Below are positions 42,608 to 57,600 of a stretch of 64,000 bases of DNA, one piece after another. The translations under genes and the position numbers were made by a program. The stretch's first letter is position 1. Every line of letters starts with the position of its first letter. Source of the stretch: Nipponacmea schrenckii (Eukaryota; Mollusca; Gastropoda; Lottiidae); the NCBI GenBank assembly GCA_030562195.1, contig CM060200.1:7378001-7442000 (forward strand), in the 5' to 3' direction. Below the pieces are notes generated by a model, which saw only the letters and a list, made by a program, of their open reading frames with translations, ran no database searches and was not told where the DNA came from.

Positions 42608-45600
42608 CTATAAATAATGAGGAGTATCTTGTCCCGTTAATAAACGAAATATAGACGTTGGCATGGTTTTCATATGAATCTGAAATGAAGAGTAGAATAA
42701 GAGATGAATGTATTCAATCCTATCATGAACAGATTGTGGTTATCAGCCAGCTATTATTAACACTGTGCAAATAAATCTCATGTCAAATTTCAAGCAGATT
42801 CGACCATTAAAAGAAATTATATTTACACTTAATGCAGTATTAGAATATTGACATATGTCTATAATGTCAAGTATATTTAGAATTTGTGAAATATCCACAT
42901 ATCATGTTCTGTGAAGCACATTCTGGACAAATCTGGATTTTCTCTCTCTATAATATCTATACATAATTCAAGGGTTGTAGTCCAGATCTAAATATTTGCT
43001 TTATCTGATAGATCTCAATTTCAAACATGGATCAAATGATGGCGGAAAGTAATCAAAGTTTGAAATTTCAAGTTCAAAAATGATACAGGTAATTAGTATT
43101 GAGCTCTTTTAGTTGGTATTGAGCTAGCTCTGTCAGTTAGTTACTGAGATCTGTCAGATAGTATTGAGCTCTGTCAGTTGGTATTGACATCTGTCAGTAT
43201 TAAAGTCTAGCTCTGTCAGTATTAAGGTCTAGCTCTGTCAGTTGGTATTGACATCTGTCAGTTAGTATAGGGCTCTGTCAGTTGGTATTGACATATGTCA
43301 GATAGTATTAAGCTCTGTCAGATGGTATTGAGCTCTGTCAGTTGGTATTGAGCTATGTCAGTTAGTTATTGACATCTGTCGGATAGTATTAAGCTCTGTC
43401 AGTAATTAAGCCTAGCTCTGTCAGTTGGTATTGACATCTGTCAGATAGTATTAAGCTCTGTCATTTGGGTATTGAGATCTTTGTTATATTATTTTCAGCT
43501 TTCAAAAAATAATTTTGCAAGGACTTACCTCTCCTACAGAATTAGCTAATAATGAGACAATTTTTTCATGTGGTACAGCCACAACACTTTGGTTATTAAT
43601 TTCTATAATACGATGTCCAACTCGTACACCACCACGTTCAGCAATACCCCCACGTAATAAACTACATATCTGAAATATATACAATAACAAATAATTCTCT
43701 TTCTTAATACAGCAACTGTAGAGCAATATGGAAATATTGTAGAGGTAGAGATACAGACTGGCTAGAGTTAGATCAGTTCTACAGAGATCGCAGAGCATGA
43801 ATCTCTGAGTAAAAACCAGGGCCGTTGATTTGGCTCTCTATGCCGGTCATGATCGGCAGTTATGCAAATATGACCATTTGCACATCAACAAATAATCGTT
43901 TAAAAAATCTCCGTCTGGGTAAATAATAAATCAAGAGCCCTGGTAACAAGATGTTTTAACCCTTTCAACCCGATGAGCCGGTATACCGGCTTATCCTTAT
44001 ATGATATATACCCTATGAGCCGGTAAACCGGCTGTTGTCAAGTGATGTCATACAACGTTAACGTCATTCAAATTAAGAAATATTGCTTGGAGCTCAGGGT
44101 ATATGACGTTCTATCTAAATTACACTCAGGGTTCAAAGGGTTAAATTCTGTTTTAATATTACTTTCTAAATAAATATAAAAATTAGATTACATGAATATT
44201 TAGAGTATTGAAAATATAATCCAAAATCAATACTGATATAATTTGCTATAAAGGGAATTATAAAATGGCTTTAGTTGTATGGGGACTAATAATTCTTTAT
44301 ATTTGCATCAAACTAATTTTCTGACTGTGGTTTCTGTTATTATAGAATGTTTAATCATACATGCTGTGACTAATCCATAAAAGCTTAGTTTTAAAGTAAT
44401 TGCAAGAACCACAGATATCCATTTAAATATTTGAACAGTTAAAATCAATGTTATCAATGTATCTGTTACAAAAACTGTTCGTAAAACCTCATTAAAATCC
44501 TTTTAATTCTAATTCTACAGTTATCTTTTACTTTCAAATTCTCCCAAATTAATTGGCTATTAGCTCTACTATTTGAAAGGGATGTATCAGTTTATTTATT
44601 CTCTTAGTCAATTCAAGCTAAGTTTAGTTTGTAGTTCCCTTCCTCTATGTTTTATAGATTTCAAAAAATTGTCAATAGTTGATTATCAAAAATTAATTAG
44701 ATTATTTATGTTTTCTATTAAAAATATTGATTGAAATATCAATGTAATGAATAATTCTAACAATATGTACTGTTTAAAGACACACGCTTCTTTTGTTCAA
44801 TGATTTAATTTTTAAAAAAAATTGAAGGTTCCTTTTGTCCCTAAGTGCGTAAACATAGTACCCAGTTAGCCCGAACATAACATCTCTTTACTAAGTAAAT
44901 TTTATCGTTTTTCAAATTACTAGGACATTGAGTACATTCTAGATTATCTGGTCCGTGACAAAGTTGAGTACATTCTAGATTATCTGGTCCTTGATAAAGT
45001 TGATTCAAGACCATCTGGTCCATGATTAGTGAGTATATTCTACATTTATATATGGTCCATGATAAGTGAGTATATTCTAGATTATCTGGTCCATGATTAG
45101 TGAGTATTTTCTAGATTATCTGGTCCATGATTAGTGAATATATTCTAGATTATCTGATCCATGATAAAATTGAGTATAATCTAGATTATCGAGTCAGTTA
45201 AATATATATTATATAGATTTTGTACTTTATTAAGTTAAGTATATTCTAGATTAGCAGGTCTGTGATAAAGTTTGATATATATTATAGATTATTTTGTACT
45301 TGACTAAGTTAGGTATATTCTAGATCATCACATTATGAAATGGTCGAAAAATAAAAAGTATATCTTTAACAATTATTTATCTGCAGAAGAGTAGGACATA
45401 AAACTCCATTCATTTCATTTCATTAACAGAAAATCATTTTGTTTTTCAATTGATTCACAAAGTCTTGTTGCTACCCATAGGATTAATAAGATTTCTAAAA
45501 GATCAATATAGAGGACGGCTTTTTAAAACAAAACTAGGCAATAAATAAATAAAAGCTGTAGCAATGTCAAATGCTTCGGAAATCACGAACAAAACAATCT

Positions 45601-48600
45601 CTGGACATTGTGTGAACAACAGTTTCTAACATTGAACCTTAATTAGTCTCAAGCTAGAAATAAAGAACCAACATTAAACAAGTTCTACTTCAGTCATTTA
45701 TTTCTATATTCACTAAGATTGATTGCTTTTCTAAGAAAAGTTGATAAACTGGTTAAAGTCGATAAAGAAATAGAACAAACTTTTCATTAGTCTAGAAAGT
45801 TGATCTATAAAGCTTATAGATCTCACTGCAGTCATTTTAATTACCTTCTCGTTTGATAACTAGCCGATGAATTTAGGGTCAGTTTATGTCATGTCTTGTG
45901 GGATTTTAACACATTTAACATTCTATAGATTGAGGCTAGCAATCAAGTTGAAATGAAAAGGAAAGTCTAAGTGTTTTTCAAGAATAAAATTTGTACAAAA
46001 CCAATCCATGTTTGCACAACATACTGAACAAGAATCCTTACAAGATACATCAATGTTGGAAGACATTATCTTCATTTTGGTGCCTGAAAATGGACCAAGT
46101 GATGTAAAATTCTGTTTGGGTCTGAGATGATATTTATCGCTCAACAGAACTGTTTCCAGGTTCATAAAGCGGCTTTTAAAAAAAAAAAAATGAATTCACT
46201 CATACTATAAGCTTACTATTATTCCTCTCAACTAGAAACGCTTTGGATAAATATTTGGTTTCTGAAACTGTTTGCTTGTACCAATTCTTTTTATATGTAA
46301 ATGTATTATGTATCATGTAAACAAAACAACATAGCATACAGTGGCTAGCAAGTCAAAGCTCAGACGATTAAAAATGGTGCAACTCATTTCATAAATTTTA
46401 TAAACCAGAATTGTTTATTTAAAATCCTAGAGAAGGAGACTGAGTCAGACACTAAAGATAAGTCAACCGAATGATGAGAAATACATTTGTCTATGAATGT
46501 CTTGCAGACTTAAAGTACATTTTCCAAAAGTACACAAAATTTAATTTTGTGAAGAGAAACAAGGCAACCCCAGTGTAAGTCATGAACTTGACTTAATTAT
46601 CATTTACAATTATTTTGGCAAGTTCTTGCCTCAAAATCTCAGCATTTGACAGTTTAGTTCCATAGCTCTCATCTAGTTCATGAGGACTTCTGAGTATAGT
46701 ATCAGCCATCAAAGTATCTTATTACGATATTCATTATTGTTCCTGTCTATAATATCATTGAAGTATCTTCCTTAGACATTAACAGGTCAGTAACTTATAT
46801 ATTTCTATTTAAGCAAATACAGAGATCTGGACTACCTCACAAGTTTGGTCATGGACGTAAACAAGTCTTTAATTAAGTTAAATAATGTATAAATTCAGAC
46901 AGATCACTAACGATGTAACATAGTATTACATTAGTTTTACAGTAAAATAGTATTTGTAATCAAATTTTATATTCAATCCAGGCCTTTTCTTCCCAGTTCA
47001 AATTCAATTTACCAGTAATGAAGTTATGAAATGATTGAGTTACTAGGATTTTAAAAGTAATGACTATTATTAGGCTGTCTGTACCAACTTGGTTATTACC
47101 AATCAGTACATTTAGTTACAAGTTGTAAAGGGATGTAGGACTTTAAAAATGTGCATTTCCCTTCTAACTTTTAAGATTATGATTTGTATGTGAAGACAAT
47201 GTAAGGTTATTAATACACTAAGGTTACTATTGAAAACCTAATTTAAATAATCAAAAAGTAAACAAAACCTACAGTTACTTGTTTGAACCCAAGTAAAATT
47301 TATCAATGAAATTAAGAGCATGAAGTTACCAACACAACCTATTACCAATGTGAACATCATATTAAGTTACCAATGAAACAAGATAGAAAGATACAGCAGG
47401 GTTTACTGTTATCATTGAAAACAGGATATCAAATTACCAATAAAAACAGGATATACTTTTATCATTGAAAACAGGATATATATTGAGTTACCAATAAAAA
47501 ACAGAAATTACATATATAAGTGAAAACAGGATATCAAGTTACCAATGAAGAAAATAAAATACATTCTTAATGAAAACAGGACTTCAAATTACCATGGATA
47601 AGGGATATATACATTTATCAGTGAAAATAGTATATAAAGCTACTGAAAACAGGATATAAAGTTACTAATCAAAACAAAATATATACAGTTACCAATTCAA
47701 TTTAAAAATAAAAAACACAATCTACAGAACTCTATGAAGTTACAAGTTACCAAGTGTGAACACAATCTAAAATTACTGACACAACAAAAGGTTACCAAGT
47801 GTGAACACAATATATAGTTACTGACAAAGCAAAAGGTTATCAAGTGTGAACACAATCTAAAGTTACTGACACAACAAAAGGTTATCAAGTGTGAACACAA
47901 TCTAAAGTTACTGACACAACAAAAGGTTACCAAGTGTGAACACAATATATAATTTTATTGAGGACAAAGTCTAAGATAACATGATTACACATACAAAATT
48001 ACATAATCAATATTTTTACTAGAAGATCAACCATCAACTTTAGTATTTTTATTCTAAACCAAGACTAGATCAAGACTTAATGTACCTGTCAACATAGCCG
48101 TCTACTAATACAATGACTAGCGTTATTTTAGTTTTAGTCCAGTACCGTAGCTCAGATCTACTTTAAAATGTCCTAAAATCTAGTATACATCTTCAATCTA
48201 ATTGAAATATTGATCCCAAACTTTGTTATGTAATTTATAACAGATTTATAATTTGGTTGCTTTATTTCTAACTATAGGTTTAATACTGTTGCACTTCAAG
48301 TCAATCTGAATCAGGCATAAAAATTACAATGTTTTGTTTAGGAAATATAGCTTTGTCTAGTCATGAATTCAAGTTATTTATTTCTGAACATTGACATGTA
48401 CTTTTATTTGATAAGTTCACATGAACTTGATTAAGACAATACATCTTTAGATCTAGAAAGGATTGAAAAAAAACACAATAACTCAGAACATATATCAAAC
48501 AAAATATAAATAGGTGTATTTTCTATAAAATGAAGATGAATGCTTGTTTAACATAACAAGTATGAAAGAATTATATGCTTATTCTTGAAACTATTGATTG

Positions 48601-51600
48601 ACTGTTTTTTTTTTTTAACGTCTAGCCTTCACAATCTATTTTCGTCAACAATTTGAAAGAGCTTCATTATATTTGCATTATCACTCAAAAATCAACAAAA
48701 CCTGTTTGAAAACTAAAAAACATTGTATCCCAAAATGAAGCACATCTAATTTCTGTCAAGGAAAACATCAACAATTCTCGCATTTGTTTTGCATAAGTCT
48801 TAATATCGAAAATTGGTTACAAATATCTCTTTTGAAAATTGGTTACAAATATCTCTTTTGAAAATTGGTTACAAATATCTCTTTTGAAAATTGGTTACAA
48901 TATCAAACATTAATTTAACCATATTTTCATGTCACGAAACTTTGTTTCTACATCAAATTACCAAGTAAAATGTCTGAGAGTAAAATTGCCAAACGTCTGA
49001 GAGTAAAATTGCCAAAGCCCTGTATATGGCAATAGTAACTAAAAGATTGGCTATCCAAGTATAATTAAACTATATAATAAAGCAATGTCAAGTTGATAGA
49101 CAATACAGCGAATTCATGACCTAGAAATCTGACCAGCTTCTCCCAACTAGATTACCACACGCCTAAACACACTCGTAATTTCATTTGATTACAATTAAGA
49201 CTAGTGAGAGGAAATTGACATTGGTTTTAGTCTAACGGAAGTGTAGAGAGAATGGTGAGAGACAAGAATATTAAAGGACTATAGGTCTGTAAACACCAAT
49301 TATCAATAGAATAGATTAGCCCATGGAACTTTACCATGGACCACAGACAATATGACTACTGTCAAATAGCCTGTGAATCCAATGTAAGCTAATTTTCATG
49401 TTTACATACTTGAAGACAAATACTAGACAATTTCATTTATTTCTTTATTTTAAGAAGAGCAAATCTCCATACCTCGGAAATGAAAGTCCCTTTGATTGCT
49501 TTAGCCTGCAGAAACGTAATATTATCATATCCTAGTCTATAATTCTAAATTTAAATTAATATCCTTTTAGAGACATAATAATATACTATATCAAGATTTG
49601 TAGATAATTATATTTCTATTGAAATCAAAATGGCGGAATCAATGTCTTATGACTTGATGTTGAATTCAAAATGGCGGAAACAATGACTTGATATTGGACA
49701 AAAATAATTCTTCTTTCATAAAAGATATCTTTTTTGTACAGAAAATAGATTTATGTGAAAGATTTTTAAAAAAAATCTGGCAAATTAAAAACCCAATATA
49801 AAATGTAGCCATATTTATATAAAATAAATATCAAAGGTCAAATTCTTAGCGATCATTTTATCATCAAGCTTTGAAATGAAATGGATTTTATGCCCTTTTC
49901 TTCTACGCCTAAAGGGCTTTTGAAGTGTGTAATGAGGCACATTTCACCAGACGGCAGCATTAGTCTACTCTTTTTTTTGAGATTTCCAACTGTTGAGGGA
50001 TCTATAATGTGCACTCTGTAACACACATGCCCTCAGTATATAGTCCCAACCATGTCAGCCCCTCTGACCTGCATTACTGACAAGGGAAACAGGACTGAGA
50101 AACCTACGTCGAAATTGAGCTCTGGAACTTCAGATTAGCGAGCAAGCATTAACTCACTGAGCCAGAGCAGTTCCTAAGCTTTTTCAAAGAATCTTACCAT
50201 TTCAATAGTGTAAAAGACAAATTTTACTTACCACACCATTTTGGACACTGAAACCTAGCTGATATTTGACATCAGGTCTTTTAATTATAACCTCTACTAC
50301 TGGTGGACATGGTACAACTGTTAATTTAACAACTGTTTGATTCTTGGCAGCCTGAAATAACAAATAGTTCAAAGAAAATCAAAATCTTTCAACCTAAATA
50401 CACCTTGAACTACATGCATTGTCAGGATTTAACTAAAATGACAGAATGAAGTTTTATAGTCGACTTTTCATTAAAGATTCAAATGAGATCTGTAGTTGTA
50501 AAATGGAATGTGAGCATCTCTTAGTATCAGAAATTATAACCTTATTGGAAAAACCATTTTCTGATGTTGAATTACAGAAAAACTAACTGATATCAAATTA
50601 CAGAGAAAACAAACTGACGTTAAATTACAAATAAACAAACTGATGTTTAATTACAGAGCAACAAACTGATGTTTAATTACAGAGAATCAAAATGATGTTT
50701 AATTACAGAGAAACAAACTGATGTTTAATTACAGAGAAACAAACTGATGTTTAATTGCGGAGAAACAAACTCATGTTTAATTACAGAGAAACAAACTGAT
50801 GTTAAATTACAAAGAAACAAACTGATGTTAAATTACAAATAAACAAACTGATGTTTAATTACAGAGAATCAAAATGATGTTTAATTACAGAGAAACAAAC
50901 TGATTTTTAATTACAGAGAAACAAACTGATGTTTAATTACAGAAAAACAAAATGATGTTTAATTACAGAAAAACAAAATGATGTTTAATTACAGAAAAAC
51001 AAAATGATGTTTAATTACAGAAAAACAAAATGATGTTTAATTACAGAAAAACAAAATGATGTTAAATTACAGGAAAACAAACTGATGTTAAATTACAGGA
51101 AAGCGAACGGATGTTAAATTACAGAACTGATGTTAAATTACAGAACTGATGTTAAATTACTGGAAAACAAACTGATGTTAAATTACAGGAAAACCAACTA
51201 CAGGAGGACAAACTGATGTTAAATTACAGGAAAACAAACTGATGTCTTTATTTTAGTAATCAGTCTGATTTTACAGTGAACATATGACCCTAGGTTACCA
51301 GAAATTATTTTATGCAAATATTAATGAAATATAGTGAATATAAGTTTATTGTTTCAAAAGGATTAGATCTCCTAAGTTATTTCTTGTTCAGAAAAAAAAA
51401 CATCAATATACCTATCTGTTTTGAGTTATTCAGTTATAAATTATACATGAATATGGATGTATCTTTAAGAATTGTCCTAAGGCAGTATGTTAATCTATAT
51501 GTTAGACACCCACTGACATGAAGGCATTATAAAAGATGTTTAAGACAAGACACGGATGTTGCTCACATTCAATAATGTTCAGTTTATAAGAACTGAGGCA

Positions 51601-54600
51601 AGAAATTCAGTCACCTAGCAATTTCAACTGAATGCATCCTTACATTCAAACAATTATTCATAAAAGAAAATGTTGCTAATGTCTAATGTTCAAACTTGTA
51701 ACTGGATGAGATTTAAACGACATTTAGAATCAGAGATCAGATATAACCAGAAAAATAGACAATATTATGGTTTAACTCACTTCTTTTATAACAAAGTACA
51801 TAACGTTTCAACATAATTTACATGGATCATCAACAGATTTCATTTCACGTGCTTGGTTATTGAAGAAATAAGTTATACCTTAATATATGAATTTGTGTTT
51901 TTTTTTATGTAACTGGATGTGCCTCTCAGGTTACAACATACTGATGTACAGTGGTTAACAAGAATAGAATATTCTATTAGTAATGTATTTAAGTTACAGG
52001 ATTCCCACCTTTTTTTGATAGTTGCATCACATACTTTCAATGGGAATTTCTTACTAAGTTCTCCAGAGTAAGACAGTAAGAGGATTGTGGGGTAAGAGTT
52101 TCTGATACCTTATAACTAGTGGGAAGGTAATAATGATCTTGTTAACTAACAAATCTGACAGGTCACAGAAACCATAGACATCATAATTCATTTAATTCAT
52201 CAAAATGGTTGATTTCTTGCTTCATATAGTCTCCACTTACAATTTCATATAATCATCTTAGACATTGAAATAATTAATGTGAGATGTGAATTCCTTGAGA
52301 GAACAAAAGTTGCTAGTTGTCTTCATGATATATTCATGTGACAATATAGAATGGACCAGACATACATCATTGTACTATCTTCATCACTTGACTGTCATAA
52401 GTGTCATTTGTATCAGCACTGATAATGCCAGGAATATTGCAACAATTTGTCTCTCTGAACTATGTGTCATTCTAAAGGCTGTAGTGGGGTGGGGGGCTTA
52501 ATTTAGATCTTGAATATAACATGTAAATAGTCTTCAGAAGTACCTAATTCATTCACAAATACCATAACTATACTTTCTTTTTCTATGTATGGCATCAAGT
52601 AATCATTTTACTTTAGAAGCACAGATAATTCTAGACACACATGGATTGGACAGTGTGCTAGTTTAAAAACTCTAACGATTTCAATTCAATGTACAATTTA
52701 ATATGTTACCTTTAAGGGTTCTTAAAGATGTTTTCTTAAAAAGATCTATGTGAATCAGAGGACTGATAGCAACAGCAAGAGATTCTATATTCAAAATTTT
52801 CATGATGTCATTTAAAAGTTTCAGACATGTCAAAACGAGTTAGCAATTAATGTCTGAAACTAACTAATTATAAATGTCAATTCTCTTTAACATGTCTTAA
52901 GCTATTACATAGTTCCACTGTGCTTCTAATAATGGTTAAACAGTGTAATATTTTATAGCATTTGTTCTTATCTTTTAAAGTTGCCAGTTTACCCCTGACA
53001 GTGGTAATAATTAAATGGATTAGTGATTAATTAGCACGTGTCGCATTCATCTTTCATGACGTCAACTGATTAACTTCAATTAAAAAGAATTCAGATACCG
53101 GTTTACAGAGACCAATTAACTATAGATTAAATACTTTGACTTGATTTGATGCAGGATTGTGGTTTAGATGGGGTGCTGGTTACTGGGGTTTATAGAGGAT
53201 GCGGTTTGGAGAGGTTTCACTGACATCATGTCATCTGAAACATGCAGTAGAAATTGTATCCGCATAATTTGATTGACAAGATTGTATAGCAAGAACGTAA
53301 AAAAAATCCCCAAAAAACAATATTAGATCTAGAACAATGCTAGCATAGTGGATTAGTGTAAACAGATACAGATAAAAAATGTTCAAAAAAAAAACAAAAA
53401 ACAAAAAAAATTGGACAGCTCTTTGATGTACATGAAGACTGTAGAATAACTGAATGTATTTATATCACATTGATTATTTGTTAACAAGACTTGGTAATCG
53501 ACATAAACAAGAAGAAATTTCCTGTGGAATAAAGATTTCATTAATAAATTCTATACAGGTTTTTAGATTAAATAATATCTAATTTCCGAATACACTATTT
53601 CTCCATTTTAAATTCAATAAATGTTATGTTCTTTGAGATCTAATCAACAATATATTGGGAAAAACTCTCTAGAAATGAAGAGTGCATTAATACTTCTTGT
53701 TTAAGAAAAGTTGGTTAAATTTTGTTCTTTGATTGGGAATCAAAAGAAACTTCTTTCCCTTCGTGTGTCTATGGTTCCTGAATTTTTTTTTTAGCCATAT
53801 GAAAAGCAATACAGCTGTACTGATGAGGCCACAGTCCTGTTTTTCTGCGATTCCAGGAACTAGGTGTCAAATTATATATATAAAATAGGAACCGAGTAAA
53901 TAGAAACAATAAATGTTCATGATACACAAACAATTTTCAATCCATTTAACATAACATTATCTCATTGGCACTGTTTGATTTCTGTTTGCTCAATTAAGAC
54001 TTTTTTCTAGTTTTATATAATATGAGCTTCAACACACTCATTTTTGGATAAGAACTTAGATGAGACAAAATGGGAAAGTACATTGCATGTTTTATTGTAA
54101 CATTGATAGCTTCTTCTAAGTACATGTGCATGCTTTACATGTTTATGCTTTTTATCCTAAATTAGCTCAGTTGATATTATTAAAATGTCAAGAGTATCAG
54201 TGAAGTAATGGAAATTGTTTTACAGACTCCACATGGCTAATGTTTTATGGTATTTTCAAACACATCATCGTGACAGCAATTTAGCCAAACTATATTAAAA
54301 AACAACATTAAATTAAATTAATGGCATTCAATAACTTTCCATTGTTTATTTCTAAAAACTAAGAAATAAAGCTATGTTCTTGCCACATGAACAACTTCAG
54401 AAAAATTTGATCCTTTTAGCTTCTAAAAGAAAGTATAAGGCAATAATCGGATTGACTTTGAAGCTGTTAAGATTTGTAGAACTCAACTGTTTTTATGCAA
54501 AGAAGAAATATACAGTTGTCAGTTGGAGCCATTTGGTAGATGTTTACACTAAACAGGCTATAAAAATTTATGTATTTACAGTCTGTGACATGGTATTGCT

Positions 54601-57600
54601 TTGTTGACACTTATTTGTATACATTGTTTATACGAAATATAGAAGTAGAAAGTTACATTAAACACTAAGATATATGGATGTACTACTTCTTACTTTACTA
54701 CATGCTACATTTCTAAACACATACAGATAACGTTATTACATTACTTATTTATATGCTGTGATATTATCTTGCATATAATTATGTCTGAACCATATCAAAA
54801 TGGTAGCCCGAACGAACTAGCAATGCCTGTGAAAATTATTTTCATGTAAATTTTGTTGAATTCTTTGGGTAGAAATAAAAAAAATTTACTCTAAAAGTTG
54901 ACATCCTGGGATTTTGAACTAAAATAAGATTATCCAAATTTTAGGAAATGCAGTAATCTGATTGGATAATAAACCAATCTTAAAATCATATTTAGTAACT
55001 GACCAATCAGATAGCAGGAACCATCTTAAGAATAAAGAATAATCCAGAATAAAAACCTAGGACACATTCATTTCATCAAAGGCTTACTATTCCTTTAATA
55101 CCTAAATAAATTCATTCCAAGCACAAACCAAATACAGTAATCTGATTGGATAATAAACCAATCTTAAAATCATATTTAGTAACTGACCAATCAGATAGCA
55201 GGAACCATCTTAAGAATAAAGAATAATCAAGAATAAAAACCTAGGACACATTCATTTCATCAAAGGCTTACTATTCCTTTAATACCTAAATAAATTCATT
55301 CCAAGCACAAACCAAATACAGTAATCTGATTGGATAATAAACCAATCTTAAAATCATATTTAGTAACTGACCAATCAGATAGCAGGAACCATCTTAAGAA
55401 TAAAGTATAATCAAGAATAAAAACCTAGGACACATTCATTTCATCAAGGCTTAATATTCCTTTAATACCTAAATAAATTCATTCCAAGCACAAACCAAAA
55501 AAAAACTGAGATAAAAATCAATTAATGTTTTCTATTTCTACATCCTCTGATCATGTAATTTAATTAAATACAGAAGTGACAAGTGTAAATCGACTAGTTT
55601 TATCATGAATTTGTTAGAGTACATCCTAGTGATGTCCCGATTAATTGATCCCACGATGAGACTGATTGATTCCCAATCGAAAGTCGGTGACATTGACAAA
55701 AATTAAAAAATAAAACCCTCATGCGCACTGCTTAAAGGGATGATAGCCGTTAGAACACACTCGTCGTACGTTTAATATTTGTGTTTAACATTGACTATTG
55801 GTTAAATAACTATGCATCACACACTTGATGAATTTTCAAGAAGCGAGAATAAAACTATATTTGGATTTTCTCAAAAAAGTGAGCAAGCAACAATTCCATT
55901 CTGTTTTGGAATAAAAGTGTCTGGGAAATCAGCGCTTAAACATCCTTGCAGGAAATCTATATGTTAGAGTGACTTCCCTTTATAATTACAATTTGAAAAA
56001 AGCTTGTATTAAGGGTTTGATTATTAACTACTTGATTTTGTCGATTTATCGAATTATAGAGGGATTTTGATGTAAAGTGATGAGCCAGGTATGTCCGCTG
56101 ATGGATATATACTGTTATTAGTAAAGTTTGAGTGAAATTCAAATTTTATGTTTCTTCTAAAGGCTATTATTCCTTTAACCGGTAGATATATGCCCTAAGA
56201 GGTGATTAGATTTTATATGGAAAATTAATTTTTTATATGTCAACAGATTCCTTTAATCCTTAGTGGTGACAAAATATGTTAATGTATAAAGCCTTAAATC
56301 GTCTAAATTTTTCTTTGATCCGTATTAACATTGATGTGTTTCTATTGTTAATTATTTAATTGATAATGCCTCTCGATTATTCTGATTAATCGATTATATT
56401 TTTGTTTACATCCTCATTAGAGTGTCTTATTCTGATTATTTACAAATACTATTTATAACACTAATCCAACCTAGACAGTCACAATGTTACTCTAGTGTTC
56501 AACATGTTAACACTCAAGCTTCCTGCAATTCTTAAGGCATATTTATTAAACATCTGATGTCACTTTGTTTACCAACTTAGCTTCCCACATATATATCCTG
56601 TTTTGTTATATGAACTTATATTCCATATATGTTTGGTTTAAAACGGTTACTTGTGTTAATTGATGCAACATAAGAATATTTCTGATGACATGTGTCACTA
56701 ACATGAAATTAACTGTCTAGGTACACTCTGTAAGTCAGATTATCAACTTGACATCCTTTTACGGTTTCATAAAGCTTACCATGTTGTTTTAGGATATACC
56801 GCGATACTCTAGTTACTTCTGGCTTAAAATGTAGTAATTAATTTAAATTAACTATTACTACAATTATAAAATGCACCCACCATCTGGGCAAGTTTCTGTT
56901 AAAATCTAAATGTGTGGGCCTCAAATGGTGAAAACACATGTAAATATTTGCCATATAAAGCGAAATTTAATATCTTTTAGGAAAATACAGCATTGCAACT
57001 GGCATGCTATTTCAAATGAAAATAAACATCAATAAAAAATTTTAATGACAGGCACCTGCTTAACAGATCAAACATATTTCAGTTCAAATCTCATCATCAA
57101 TTTGCATTTATATTAAAACTAGGTCATCTCAACCTGCAAGAATTTCTCAGAAATATGTTATCAAAGCTAGAGAAGGTCATAAATCGGACTTAGTTAGAAG
57201 TTTTCCCAATTTAAACTTGCAAATATTAAATTGAAGATGATATATCTAACAAACCATTATTCAAGACACATTTATCGAAACTTATTCAAACATAGACCTG
57301 TGTCTAATAGAGATGTGTGCAAATCAGTAAGCTTATCAGAAGATTTTGGGTCCAAATTTGGAATTGATCAGAAATGCTTCTGTACCAAGAGAGTCATGAG
57401 CATGACACTCAAGCTCTTTGGAAATTCACTTTTACAGTTAGAAAATGTACTATATAATCATTCTCAGAGGAAGGGTTTGATATTGTAGACCTTTTTCTTT
57501 CAGCTACATCTAATTTTGATCCTCTATACATATAGATCATGTGCTAGCATTTTCATTCTATTGCACAAAAAGACACCTCATTTGCCTATAACAGTTGGTA

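Noticed and set aside
47697..47945. 82-codon Cys-rich minus-strand frame
   Set aside because: Product of a 45-bp minisatellite whose unit length is a multiple of three.
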